Source: Aestuariivirga litoralis (GTDB taxonomy: Bacteria > Pseudomonadota > Alphaproteobacteria > Rhizobiales > Aestuariivirgaceae). Taken from it: a stretch of 64,000 nt of DNA. The notes under the pieces were generated by a model, which was not told the DNA's origin, searched no databases, and saw only the letters and a list, made by a program, of their open reading frames with translations. Position 1 is the first letter of the stretch, and each line of letters starts with the position of its first letter. Shown here piece after piece: positions 44,389 through 52,686 of the stretch. The DNA is taken from NCBI RefSeq assembly GCF_015714715.1, contig NZ_WAHS01000002.1:62001-126000 (forward strand), read 5' to 3'. The position numbers and the translations under genes are program-made.

Positions 44389-45323
44389 GCTGCATCAATG
44401 ATCGGCTGCAGCGACTTGTCCAGCATGGCGCGTAAGTGTTCATGCTGCTTGGGCAGGCGCAAGCCTTCACCCAGATGTGCCAGCTCTTCATCGCGCGCAA
44501 AGCCCGGCTCATTGGTGGAGACTTCGAACAGCACGCCACCCGGCGTGCGAAAGTAAATCGCCCAAAAATAATCGCGGTCAATCACCGGCGTCACCTGATA
44601 GCCGGTGTCCATCAGCGCCTTGCGCACTTCGAGCTGCTTGGCGCGGTTCTCCACCGCAAAAGCCACATGATGCACCGTGCCTGAACCGGCACGCGCCATC
44701 GCTGCGCCCGGCAGCGTCTGCAGGTCAATCACATCGGCACCATTGCCGCCCTCCATCACAAAGCGATGCACATCGCCACGCTTTTCCTGAGCCGTGTACC
44801 CCATGAACTTCAGCAGTTCGGCAGTGGCACCTTCATCGCGCAGCCGCAGGCTGGTGGAATGAAACCCACGAATGGCATGATCGCCATCAACACCGCCTTG
44901 CGTCCATGGTGCACGCTTGTCGCCTTCGGTTTCCACCAAAGCGAAACTGTCACCATCAACACCGGTGAAGTGCAGCTGCTTGGCGCCGAAGCTCTCATCT
45001 TTCGAAAGCCCGCCCACCTTGTGTGCGGTCAAACGCTCCTCCCAGTAGCCCAGCGAGCCCTTGGGCACCGAGAACAACGTGCGGCCGACCTCGCCCACGC
45101 CCGGCGTGGCGCGGCCAATATTGGGGAATGGAAAATACGTCATCACCGAGCCGGGTGTGCCCTGCTCGTCGCCGTAATAGAGATGATAGACATCCGGCGC
45201 GTCGAAATTCACCGTCTTCTTCACCCGGCGCAGGCCAAGCGTTTTTGTGAAGAAGTGATTGTTGTTTTGCGCATCCCCGGCAAATGAAGTGACGTGATGC
45301 AGACCCTTGATGGCATTGATCAT
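44385..45323 (-). CDS. MhqO-like ring-cleaving dioxygenase
   Basis: A 312-residue protein with two vicinal-oxygen-chelate modules. Metal ligands are suggested by GLHHVTSFAGD (His near residue 9), TVHHVAFAVE and LFEVSTNEPGF (Glu). The MhqO/MhqE-type protein cleaves thiol-reactive quinol derivatives. Start ATG 45323 after GCGAGGATC. It is the first gene of the two-gene unit and faces a LysR gene across 106 nt that contains a good operator. Confidence 0.88.
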   Translation of the reverse strand: MINAIKGLHHVTSFAGDAQNNNHFFTKTLGLRRVKKTVNFDAPDVYHLYYGDEQGTPGSVMTYFPFPNIGRATPGVGEVGRTLFSVPKGSLGYWEERLTAHKVGGLSKDESFGAKQLHFTGVDGDSFALVETEGDKRAPWTQGGVDGDHAIRGFHSTSLRLRDEGATAELLKFMGYTAQEKRGDVHRFVMEGGNGADVIDLQTLPGAAMARAGSGTVHHVAFAVENRAKQLEVRKALMDTGYQVTPVIDRDYFWAIYFRTPGGVLFEVSTNEPGFARDEELAHLGEGLRLPKQHEHLRAMLDKSLQPIIDAA

Positions 45324-45399
45324 GATGATCCTCGCTTTCTGTTGAGCAGAAGATGGGCGCGAAAATGCCTTTCCACAATCCGGAATAAAATGCATAATC

Positions 45400-45418
45400 T
45401 ATTTCTAAATTTGAAATA
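45400..45418. promoter_or_regulatory. LysR-type operator
   Basis: TATTTC (45400-45405), TAAATTT, GAAATA (45413-45418): a perfect 6-bp inverted repeat with T-N11-A spacing, 11 nt before the LysR start and about 77 nt before the dioxygenase start. Its position suits control of both divergent genes. Confidence 0.6.
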
Positions 45419-45429
45419 ATGACCCAGCC

Positions 45430-46362
45430 ATGATCGGGAAAATTGAACGTATACAAGCCTTTGCCGAAGTAGCCCGGCGCGAAAACTTCTCCGCCGCTGC
45501 CCGCGCGCTGAACCTCTCACCGCCCGGCATCACCCGGTTAGTGGCGGAGTTGGAACGTGATCTCAGCGTCCAGCTTCTGGTGCGCACCACACGCAAGGTG
45601 GCTCTCACCACCGCAGGCCGCCTCTATCTCGACAAGGTGGAGGACGTGCTCAAAAATTTGCGCGATGCCGATGAACTGGTACGCGCCGAGCAGAACCAGT
45701 TGGCCGGGCACTTGCGCATTTCAGCGCCCTTGTCTTTCGGCCAGCGCTATCTCGCCACCGCCGTCAATCGCTTCCGCATCCTGCATGACAAGATCAATAT
45801 CACCCTCACACTGGATGACAGCCTGGCAGATTTGCTGAGCGATGAATTTGACATGGCGCTGCGCATCGCCGGCCCACCGAAAGATCAATCCGCCATCTGG
45901 CGCAAGATGAGCCTGATGCCGCGCGTGTTGGTGGCAGCGCCGTCTTATCTCTCAAGGCGCGGCACGCCCCACACGCCGGGCGATCTCAAGGCGCACAACT
46001 GCCTCGGCTATGCTCACGCCGGCGAGCAGCCATCATGGGTTTTGAGCAAGACCAGGAAAACCGAAACCGTGCCGCCGCAAGCCTTCTGCTTTTCCTGCAA
46101 CAATGGCGACCTGCTGGCCGATCTCGCCGCCCTAGGCGAAGGCATCGCCCTGCTGCCGGGCTTCATCGTGGATGACAGCATCAACGGCGGCACGCTTGTG
46201 GAAATCATGAGCGATTGGGCCGCCCCAGAAATCTGGCTCAGCGCCGTCTATCCGCCGTTTGAAAAGCTGCCTGCGAAGGTCGCGGTTTTCACACAATTTA
46301 TCGAGGATGCGATGGCGGATCGGGGGCAAGTTGATCTCAGTACATCTCCGCACAAATCTTGA
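45430..46362 (+). CDS. LysR-family regulator divergent from the quinone pair
   Basis: A 310-residue LysR protein with HTH ERIQAFAEVARRENFSAAARALNLSPPGITRLVAELE (residues 5-41) and a LysR substrate-binding domain (FDMALRIAGPPKDQSAIWRK). PcaQ/CrgA-type members of this group sense aromatic or quinone compounds. It likely controls the MhqO/MhqD-like genes through the palindrome at 45400-45418. Confidence 0.9.
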   Translation: MIGKIERIQAFAEVARRENFSAAARALNLSPPGITRLVAELERDLSVQLLVRTTRKVALTTAGRLYLDKVEDVLKNLRDADELVRAEQNQLAGHLRISAPLSFGQRYLATAVNRFRILHDKINITLTLDDSLADLLSDEFDMALRIAGPPKDQSAIWRKMSLMPRVLVAAPSYLSRRGTPHTPGDLKAHNCLGYAHAGEQPSWVLSKTRKTETVPPQAFCFSCNNGDLLADLAALGEGIALLPGFIVDDSINGGTLVEIMSDWAAPEIWLSAVYPPFEKLPAKVAVFTQFIEDAMADRGQVDLSTSPHKS

Positions 46363-46535
46363 AAATTCGGGCAAATACGGCAATCGGATCAGGAGGAAGT
46401 TTACACATCAAAGGCCGCATGCTTTCCTCAATTACAGACGAGAGAAACTGTCATCACCTCCTGCCGAGCAGCCTGGGCCATGTTTGCGTGAGTTGCGGCA
46501 ATGACGACCTAACTGATCAATGAGTGAGTTACGGA

Positions 46536-47624
46536 ATGAAAATTTTTGTCGCACTCTTAACCCTCATTTGTATTGCTCTCACTTTAAACCTCTCGTCGGC
46601 AGAGGCAGGAAGCTGCATTGCATTATCGGTGGGCAATACCAGCAAGGGAATTATCGGAGGTTTTGCTAGGGCTGAAAGCTGTGCCGCTGCCAAAACCAGC
46701 GCCTTGACGCAATGCCGTTACTTAGAGCGAGCAAGCTGCGAGATCATTTCAACTCACGAAGATGGCTGTGGTTATGTCACCTCATACTACACCCGCAATG
46801 GAAGCAATTTTTGGGTTGAAGCGGAAACACCCAATCTTTCGATTGGCAAAGCGCTTTCGAAAGGAGCCATCAATTACAAGGTGCCAGTGGGCGCCTGTTC
46901 CTCTCAATATCCCCAAGCGGTATCGGAAGAAGGCGAAGACGATGATGAAGAGGCCTTCAGGCAAGACGAGGAGGCTGCCAAGCAGATGCACCTGCCAGGG
47001 CTGACCTCTAAATCACCAGTCCCATCACAAAATGAAGGCTCGGTAGCGTCCGAGGATCAGATGGCCTTAGAGGACGACCCAACCCCGGACGTGCCACCAT
47101 CCAACTCTAAAAAAATCTTCAATGACAGAATTTCAGACAACGCCAACGAGCCTGCTCCGTTTGCGAGGGCAGATGATTCCGAAAACTCACTCACTGATCT
47201 AAGCCAAGATGCAGCGCCGGCATCAACCTATAAAAAAATCTACAGTGACAGAATCTCGGCCAGCACTGGCCAGACTTCTCCCGAATCTGCCATGGAGGAT
47301 GCGTTCGCCAACAGCGTTACGAGCATGGGCATAACATTCGCTGACATTACCGATCAGCTGCGCGCCAGGTATTCGATTGATTCTCACGTTTCGGCACCTG
47401 TTGTCATCAAAGTGGCAAGTGGCAGCGAAGCCGAGAAAAAGGGCATCAAGGCGGGCGACGTGATTCTCGGCACGACCGACGAAAACACTTCCGATTCCTT
47501 GAGCCTGGGCTTGGCCATCAGGAAATACGAGGCTCGCGGCCAAGCCAGCACGCTTCTCCGCATTTCGCCGCTGGGCCAGCGGAACAACATTTCGTTTCAA
47601 ATACTCCAAAACGGGACGCGTTGA
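46536..47624 (+). CDS. Exported DUF4189-like protein with PDZ domain
   Basis: A 362-residue exported protein with the signal peptide MKIFVALLTLICIALTLNLSSAEA. The Cys-containing N-domain (CIALSVG...SCAAAKTSALTQCRYLE...CEIISTHEDGCGYVT, about residues 28-80) resembles DUF4189. A long acidic, proline-rich linker follows, holding a repeated KKI(F/Y)xDRIS motif near residues 192 and 233. A PDZ domain (VVIKVASGSEAEKKGIKAGDVILGT) lies near 290-330. Start: ATG 46536 over GTG 46524. No protease domain is visible, so it may be an adaptor or scaffold in the periplasm. Confidence 0.65.
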   Translation: MKIFVALLTLICIALTLNLSSAEAGSCIALSVGNTSKGIIGGFARAESCAAAKTSALTQCRYLERASCEIISTHEDGCGYVTSYYTRNGSNFWVEAETPNLSIGKALSKGAINYKVPVGACSSQYPQAVSEEGEDDDEEAFRQDEEAAKQMHLPGLTSKSPVPSQNEGSVASEDQMALEDDPTPDVPPSNSKKIFNDRISDNANEPAPFARADDSENSLTDLSQDAAPASTYKKIYSDRISASTGQTSPESAMEDAFANSVTSMGITFADITDQLRARYSIDSHVSAPVVIKVASGSEAEKKGIKAGDVILGTTDENTSDSLSLGLAIRKYEARGQASTLLRISPLGQRNNISFQILQNGTR

Positions 47625-47650
47625 TGAAAACCTAGAAATTGCCGCGAATT

Positions 47651-48070
47651 TCACCAATCCGCCACGCGGTCACCGCCGACGAATTGCGCGCTCTTCGCTG
47701 TATATTCAAACAGCTCGATGCGCTCGCCTGATGGGCCCTTGGTCCAGGCCTGCCAGGTATCATCCACGCCATATTTCTTGTCGGTGATTTTAACGCCCTT
47801 GGCGCGGATTTGGCTGATCGCCTCGTCAATCGACGTCACTTCCAGGCAGAAATGATTGATCGCGCCAAGTGAAGGGAACGGCGCTTCGGCATGAATGAAA
47901 ATTTCAATCCAGGTGCGGGCACCCGCCTCGATATAAAGCCCGATCTTCTTGCCGCTCTTGGAAAACTCAAACGCCTTGTTGAGGCCCAGCACATCGCAAT
48001 AGAAATGCTCTGACGCGGCGAGATCATGCGTCATCATGCAGGCATGGGCGATTTGTTTGACAAAGCTCAT
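47651..48070 (-). CDS. VOC-family (glyoxalase/bleomycin resistance-like) protein
   Basis: A 139-residue single vicinal-oxygen-chelate module starting KQIAHACMMTHDLAASEHFYCDVLGL and ending with VDDTWQAWTKGPSGERIELFEY (a Glu that could bind metal). Function could be glyoxalase-like, dioxygenase or antibiotic binding. Its start overlaps the stop of the following DUF1311 gene, so it is the last gene of a three-gene minus-strand run. Confidence 0.82.
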   Translation of the reverse strand: MSFVKQIAHACMMTHDLAASEHFYCDVLGLNKAFEFSKSGKKIGLYIEAGARTWIEIFIHAEAPFPSLGAINHFCLEVTSIDEAISQIRAKGVKITDKKYGVDDTWQAWTKGPSGERIELFEYTAKSAQFVGGDRVADW

Positions 48071-48471
48071 TCGGGCAACAATCCTCTCAGGTCTTTCACA
48101 CGTTCTTCAGTAAGCGAGGCACGGCAGCCGCCCATCAAGGGCCCCTCGCCGGTGCCACCATGCATGGGCAGGCCGGCCGCGACACATTCGGCATCACGAT
48201 AAGCCAGCCAGGCGCGCTGCGATGCCAGCAATGTCTTGGCATAATAGCCATCATTCTCGCCGCTCTCCTGATCACTTTGTGCGGCCCATTCTTTCAGCTT
48301 GGGCCATAGCGCGTTCAATTCTTTGTCGGCTTTGTCGAAGGCAATATCGGCACACTGGTTCATGTCTGCAGTCGTCTGAGGCTCATCACAATTAAGAGCG
48401 TCGTCTGCATGCGCGCCGGCAGGCCAAAATAGTGCGAGACCCAACAGAAAATGTGCCGGCGTGATTTTCAT
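48067..48471 (-). CDS. Exported DUF1311 (LprI-like) protein, copy 1
   Basis: A 134-residue exported protein. The signal peptide is MKITPAHFLLGLALFWPAGAHA. The mature part carries the DUF1311 pattern ALNCDEPQTTADMNQCADIAFDKADKELNALW...LLASQRAWLAYRDAEC, with paired cysteines. This family is related to the LprI lysozyme-inhibitor domain. Start ATG 48471 overlaps the stop of its upstream paralog by 4 nt. Likely periplasmic; the exact role is unknown. Confidence 0.8.
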   Translation of the reverse strand: MKITPAHFLLGLALFWPAGAHADDALNCDEPQTTADMNQCADIAFDKADKELNALWPKLKEWAAQSDQESGENDGYYAKTLLASQRAWLAYRDAECVAAGLPMHGGTGEGPLMGGCRASLTEERVKDLRGLLPE

Positions 48472-48857
48472 TCCAGACCCCAATCATTCAATTCCTTGAT
48501 GCGCGCCTCGGTCTGCGCCGCCAGGCAATTGTTCACCAGCATCGGCTCAATCGAGCCGCCATGGCCCTCAAAGCCCAGCCATTTGCATTGCGCATCGCGG
48601 TAAGCCAGCCATGCCTTCTGCGAAGCCAGCAAAGCCTCGGCATAATCATGCTTGCCGCTGTCCTTGTCGCTGTCTTCGGCCGCCGCCTTGATCTTGGGCC
48701 AGATCGCGTTCAGCGCCTTGTCGGCCTTGCCATATTCAAGCTGCGCGCACAGCGTCATGTCATTCTGGCTCTGCGCATTGGCACAATCCGGCGCATCATC
48801 CGCCAAGGCCGGGGCCAGCGGAAGCCCGAGCGCCAAAGCCACAATTATCCATTTCAT
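48468..48857 (-). CDS. Exported DUF1311 (LprI-like) protein, copy 2
   Basis: A 129-residue paralog of the previous protein. It has the signal peptide MKWIIVALALGLPLAPALA and a DUF1311 core (DCANAQSQNDMTLCAQLEYGKADKALNAIWPKIK...LLASQKAWLAYRDAQC). The two genes look like a tandem duplication. First gene in the run of two DUF1311 genes and the VOC gene. The divergent ureide gene starts 91 nt away. Confidence 0.8.
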   Translation of the reverse strand: MKWIIVALALGLPLAPALADDAPDCANAQSQNDMTLCAQLEYGKADKALNAIWPKIKAAAEDSDKDSGKHDYAEALLASQKAWLAYRDAQCKWLGFEGHGGSIEPMLVNNCLAAQTEARIKELNDWGLE

Positions 48858-48948
48858 GCGACCACCTCACCATCAATTGCCAAGCGGGGTGAGGTTGCCA
48901 TATCCTGTCGTAAAATCAAATCAGGGTATTTGGGAAACGCAAGGCTCC

Positions 48949-49776
48949 ATGACCGATTCAAATTATTTCGCACCCCATGGCGGCCTGCCGCCGCAAACCC
49001 AGCTGCTCAGCGGCCGGGCAGTTTTCACTGAAGCCTATGCCGTCATCCCCAAGGGCGTGATGCAGGACATCGTGACCAGCGAATTGCCCTTCTGGGAAAA
49101 AACCCGCTGCTGGATCCTGGCGCGCCCGCTATCCGGATTTTCCGAAACCTTCACCGAATATATCATGGAAGTGTCACCCGGCGGCGGCAGCAAGAACCCC
49201 GAGCCGGACGCTGAGGTGCAAGCCGTGCTGTTCGTGATGGAAGGCAGGGGCACGCTGAATGTGGCCGGCAAGACCCATGCATTGGAACCCGGCTCATACG
49301 CTTACATCCCCGCGGGCACGGCCTGGACCATCAGCAATGAAAGCAAAGCCCCCATCCGCTTCATGTGGGTGCGCAAAGCTTACGAAGCAGTGCAAGGCAT
49401 CGACAAGCCGGAAGCTTTTTTCCTGAATGAACATGATGTGGTGCCGGGTTCGATGCCGGGCACCAAAGGCGCATGGTCCACCACGCGCTTTGTCTCGCCC
49501 ACCGATTTGCGCCACGACATGCATGTGAACATCGTCAATTTCGAACCGGGCGGCGTGATCCCGTTCATGGAAACCCATGTGATGGAACACGGGCTTTACG
49601 TGCTGGAAGGCAAGGCGGTCTACCGGCTGAACAGCGACTGGGTGGAAGTGGAGGCCGGCGATTTCATGTGGCTGCGCGCTTTCTGTCCGCAAGCCTGTTA
49701 CGCGGGCGGCCCCGGCCGTTTCCGCTATTTGCTCTACAAGGATGTGAACCGCCATCCGAAGCTGCGCTACAGATGA
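48949..49776 (+). CDS. (S)-ureidoglycine aminohydrolase-like double cupin
   Basis: A 275-residue bicupin resembling AllE/UGLYAH, which releases ammonia from (S)-ureidoglycine to give ureidoglycolate in allantoin breakdown. It has an N-terminal cupin (EAYAVIPKGVMQDIVTSELP...GGGSKNPEPDAEVQAVLFVMEG) and a C-terminal cupin with metal-ligand spacing (EPGGVIPFMETHVMEHGLYVLEGKAVYRL). Start ATG 48949 follows AAGG; longer upstream starts would run through the divergent gene. It overlaps the following allA-like gene by 4 nt. Confidence 0.88.
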   Translation: MTDSNYFAPHGGLPPQTQLLSGRAVFTEAYAVIPKGVMQDIVTSELPFWEKTRCWILARPLSGFSETFTEYIMEVSPGGGSKNPEPDAEVQAVLFVMEGRGTLNVAGKTHALEPGSYAYIPAGTAWTISNESKAPIRFMWVRKAYEAVQGIDKPEAFFLNEHDVVPGSMPGTKGAWSTTRFVSPTDLRHDMHVNIVNFEPGGVIPFMETHVMEHGLYVLEGKAVYRLNSDWVEVEAGDFMWLRAFCPQACYAGGPGRFRYLLYKDVNRHPKLRYR

Positions 49777-50243
49777 AAATCGAAAAGCTGACGCGCAAAG
49801 GTTTCGCTGCTTTCGGTGATGTGATCGAACTGGCTGGTGCCAAGCACTACGGCATCAACCAGGGTTTTGCTGAGCGATATGATGACCTATGCAATGTTGA
49901 TGTGATCGAAGGTGGTGCCGTCAAAGTCTCACTCTTCGACGTGAAGCCGCGCCCGCATCCGATCTGCATTGACCTGATGGAACGCCACCCTTTGGGCAGC
50001 CAGGCGTTCTACCCGCTTCAGGATGAAGATTGGCTGGTGCTGGTCTGCGGTGCCCCCAAGGACGAAAACTCATACCGCTGCTTTCGCGCCACGGGGAAAC
50101 AGGGCATCAACTATGCCCGTAACACCTGGCATTTCCCGCTGCTGGTTTTTGCGCCATCAAGATTCATCATCGTGGACCGCAAGGGCCCCGGCAACAATCT
50201 GGAAGAAGTAATGCTGGAAAAGGCGCTCTTTTTGGCGCCCTAA
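49773..50243 (+). CDS. allA: Ureidoglycolate lyase
   Basis: A 156-residue cupin-like enzyme cleaving ureidoglycolate to glyoxylate and urea. Stretches typical of AllA are GFAAFGDVIEL near the N-terminus, ERHPLGSQAFYPL near residue 69, and NYARNTWHFPLLVF near residue 109. It is translationally coupled to the bicupin upstream, so the two consecutive steps are made together. Allantoinase and allantoicase genes are not in the window. The stop overlaps the convergent aldolase stop (CTAA). Confidence 0.93.
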   Translation: MKIEKLTRKGFAAFGDVIELAGAKHYGINQGFAERYDDLCNVDVIEGGAVKVSLFDVKPRPHPICIDLMERHPLGSQAFYPLQDEDWLVLVCGAPKDENSYRCFRATGKQGINYARNTWHFPLLVFAPSRFIIVDRKGPGNNLEEVMLEKALFLAP

Positions 50244-51286
50244 TTCCCCAGCCGCTTCACCAACCCGGCAAACTTCGCCACATCGGCCTCCGGCGTGGCA
50301 AACGACAATACCAGCCGCGCGCAGCATTCATCTGCTGCCAATCCGTCCAGCGGCCATTCGTAAAATTTCACGCCTTCTTTTTCGAGCGCTTCGAACAAAC
50401 GGCGCGGCATGATCGGGAACACTTCATTGGCTTCAACGGGCGCGGCCAGCCGCACGCCACTCACCGCAGTGAGCGCAGCAGCAGCTTCCGCCGCACGCAC
50501 ATTGGCGTAACCGGCATTCTTCAGCCACAGATCATCCTTCAGATAGGCATGCATCTGTGCTGAAAGAAAACGGCCTTTGGAGAGCAACTGCCCGGCCCGC
50601 TTGCGGCGATAGAGAAAATCCTCTGCCAGAGCTTCATCAAAGAACACCACGCTTTCCAAAATCATCGCACCATTCTTGGTGCCGCCGAAGGACAGCACAT
50701 CAATGCCGGCCTTCCACGTCATCTCAGCCGGCGTGCAGCCCAGCCACACCAAGGCATTGGCAAAGCGCGCGCCATCCATATGTACCTTGAGGCCCGCCTT
50801 GTGGGCCACATCACTCAGCGCCTTGATCTCTGCCAGCGTGTAAACGCGGCCCAGTTCTGTGGCTTGCGACAGCGAAAGCGCCGATGGCTTCGGCCCATGC
50901 TCGCCATGCACATATTGCGCAATCTTCGCGGAAACCGAATCCGGCGTGATCTTGTTGCCGGCACCCGGCACCGTCAGCAACTTGGCTCCACCGGTAAAAA
51001 GCTCCGGGCAGTTGCATTCATCGGTGCTGATATGCGCGTCTTGGTGGCAGATAATGCCGCCAAATGGCGGGCACAAAGCTGAAAGTGAAAGACTGTTCGC
51101 ACCCGTGCCGTTCATCACCGAGAAGGCCCGCACCGGCTTTTCAAACAGTTTGGAAAGCGCGGCCTCAGCCTCCTTGGCGCTGTCGTCATGGCAATAGGAC
51201 ACATCGGTGAGGCGCGCATTCGCCGCCACAATGGCATCCATGATCTGCGGGTGAACGCCATACACATTGTCGGAATTGAAATTCAT
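50240..51286 (-). CDS. ltaE: Low-specificity threonine aldolase
   Basis: PLP enzyme (348 residues) splitting threonine or allo-threonine to glycine and acetaldehyde. The N-terminus FNSDNVYGVHPQIMDAIVAAN is typical, KVHMDGARFANAL provides the cofactor Asp, and the Schiff-base lysine is in SFGGTKNGAMILES near residue 203. Its start overlaps the stop of the FAD oxidase upstream by 4 nt. It provides another threonine-to-glycine route besides tdh-kbl. Confidence 0.92.
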   Translation of the reverse strand: MNFNSDNVYGVHPQIMDAIVAANARLTDVSYCHDDSAKEAEAALSKLFEKPVRAFSVMNGTGANSLSLSALCPPFGGIICHQDAHISTDECNCPELFTGGAKLLTVPGAGNKITPDSVSAKIAQYVHGEHGPKPSALSLSQATELGRVYTLAEIKALSDVAHKAGLKVHMDGARFANALVWLGCTPAEMTWKAGIDVLSFGGTKNGAMILESVVFFDEALAEDFLYRRKRAGQLLSKGRFLSAQMHAYLKDDLWLKNAGYANVRAAEAAAALTAVSGVRLAAPVEANEVFPIMPRRLFEALEKEGVKFYEWPLDGLAADECCARLVLSFATPEADVAKFAGLVKRLGN

Positions 51287-52686
51287 GATTCACTTTCTAA
51301 AGGAAGAACGCGTCCGGGATTGAGAATATTCTTGGGGTCGAAGGCTTGCTTGAGGCTGCGCATCATGTCGAGCTCGACCGGCGATTTGATCTTCAGCATG
51401 TCTTGCGCCTTGAGCCGCCCAATGCCATGTTCGGCACTGATTGAGCCATTGCGCTTCAGCACTTCAGCAAACACCACTTCATTCATCGCCTGCCACTGTG
51501 CAAGAAAGGCCTGCTTGTCCATGCCCACCGGCTGGCTCACATTGAAGTGAATATTGCCGTCGCCCATATGCCCAAACGGGCAAGGCCGGGCACCCGGCAT
51601 GAAACGCGCCACTGCTGCGATGGCCGCTTCGAGAAAATCGGGAACGCGTGAAACCGGCACGGAAACATCATGCTTGATCGAGCCGCCTTCGAATTTCTGC
51701 GACTCCGACAGACTCTCGCGCATATGCCAGAAGCTCTGACGTTGCGCTTCTGATTGCGCCAATGCGCCATCGGTGAGCACTCCCTTGGTAAGGGAGAGGT
51801 CTAGCACCTCTTCAACGCTCTCCGACGATCCATCGGCAATTTCAAACAATACATACCAGGGCGAAGCAGTGCTGAGCGGATTGACCGCCTGCATATGCTG
51901 AACCGCAAAGCCCACGCCAATTGCAGGCAGCAATTCAAACGCCACCACATGCCCATTGCTGCCCTTCACCAGATGCAGCAACTCCAGCGCCGCCTGCGGC
52001 GTGGACACGGCGCAGAAACACGTGTCATAACGGCGCGGGCGCGGAAACAGTTTCAGCACCGCAGCAGTGATCACCCCCAGCGTGCCTTCAGCGCCGATGA
52101 ACAGATCCTTCAGATCATAGCCCGTATTGTCCTTGCGCAACGAGCGTAGACCATCCCAGATGCGGCCATCCGCCAGCACCACTTCAAGCCCCAAACAAAG
52201 CTCGCGCGTGTTGCCATAAGCCAACACGTTCAACCCGCCCGCATTGCTCGACAGATTGCCGCCAATCCGCGCCGAACCTTCCGAGGCCAGCGACAGCGGG
52301 AACAGCCGGTCCACTTCCTCCGCCGCCTTCTGCACATTCTGCAAAATGCAGCCAGCCTCCACTGTCATCGTATTATTGGCTGCATCAACTTCGATCACCC
52401 GCGTCATCCGGTTGAGCGACAGCAGCACTTCATCGCCCTGCGGGATCTGTCCGTTCACCAGTCCGGTATTGCCGGATTGCGGCACGATCCTGGTATTCGT
52501 TTCATGCGCCAGTTTCAGAATGGCGGAAATCTCCGCAGTGTTCGCCGGCCGCAGCACAACCGGCGTGGTGCCGCGCCACATATCGCGCCATTCTTTTAAG
52601 TAGGGCACCTGGTCAGCGGCATCGGTGATTGCGTTCTTCTCACCGACGATGGCAATGAATCTGTCACGCAAATTTTGATCCATCAT
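51283..52686 (-). CDS. FAD-linked 2-hydroxyacid dehydrogenase (GlcD/D-lactate or 2-hydroxyglutarate type)
   Basis: A 467-residue FAD oxidoreductase of the GlcD/DLD/D2HGDH group. The FAD-binding domain holds VVPQSGNTGLVNGQIPQ near residue 62 and GGLNVLAYGNTRELCLGLE near residue 150. The C-terminus has FGHMGDGNIHFNVSQP and ISAEHGIGRLKAQD, found in D-lactate and D-2-hydroxyglutarate dehydrogenases. Two tandem ATGs (52686, 52683); the first overlaps the preceding stop as ATGA. Confidence 0.88.
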   Translation of the reverse strand: MMDQNLRDRFIAIVGEKNAITDAADQVPYLKEWRDMWRGTTPVVLRPANTAEISAILKLAHETNTRIVPQSGNTGLVNGQIPQGDEVLLSLNRMTRVIEVDAANNTMTVEAGCILQNVQKAAEEVDRLFPLSLASEGSARIGGNLSSNAGGLNVLAYGNTRELCLGLEVVLADGRIWDGLRSLRKDNTGYDLKDLFIGAEGTLGVITAAVLKLFPRPRRYDTCFCAVSTPQAALELLHLVKGSNGHVVAFELLPAIGVGFAVQHMQAVNPLSTASPWYVLFEIADGSSESVEEVLDLSLTKGVLTDGALAQSEAQRQSFWHMRESLSESQKFEGGSIKHDVSVPVSRVPDFLEAAIAAVARFMPGARPCPFGHMGDGNIHFNVSQPVGMDKQAFLAQWQAMNEVVFAEVLKRNGSISAEHGIGRLKAQDMLKIKSPVELDMMRSLKQAFDPKNILNPGRVLPLESES

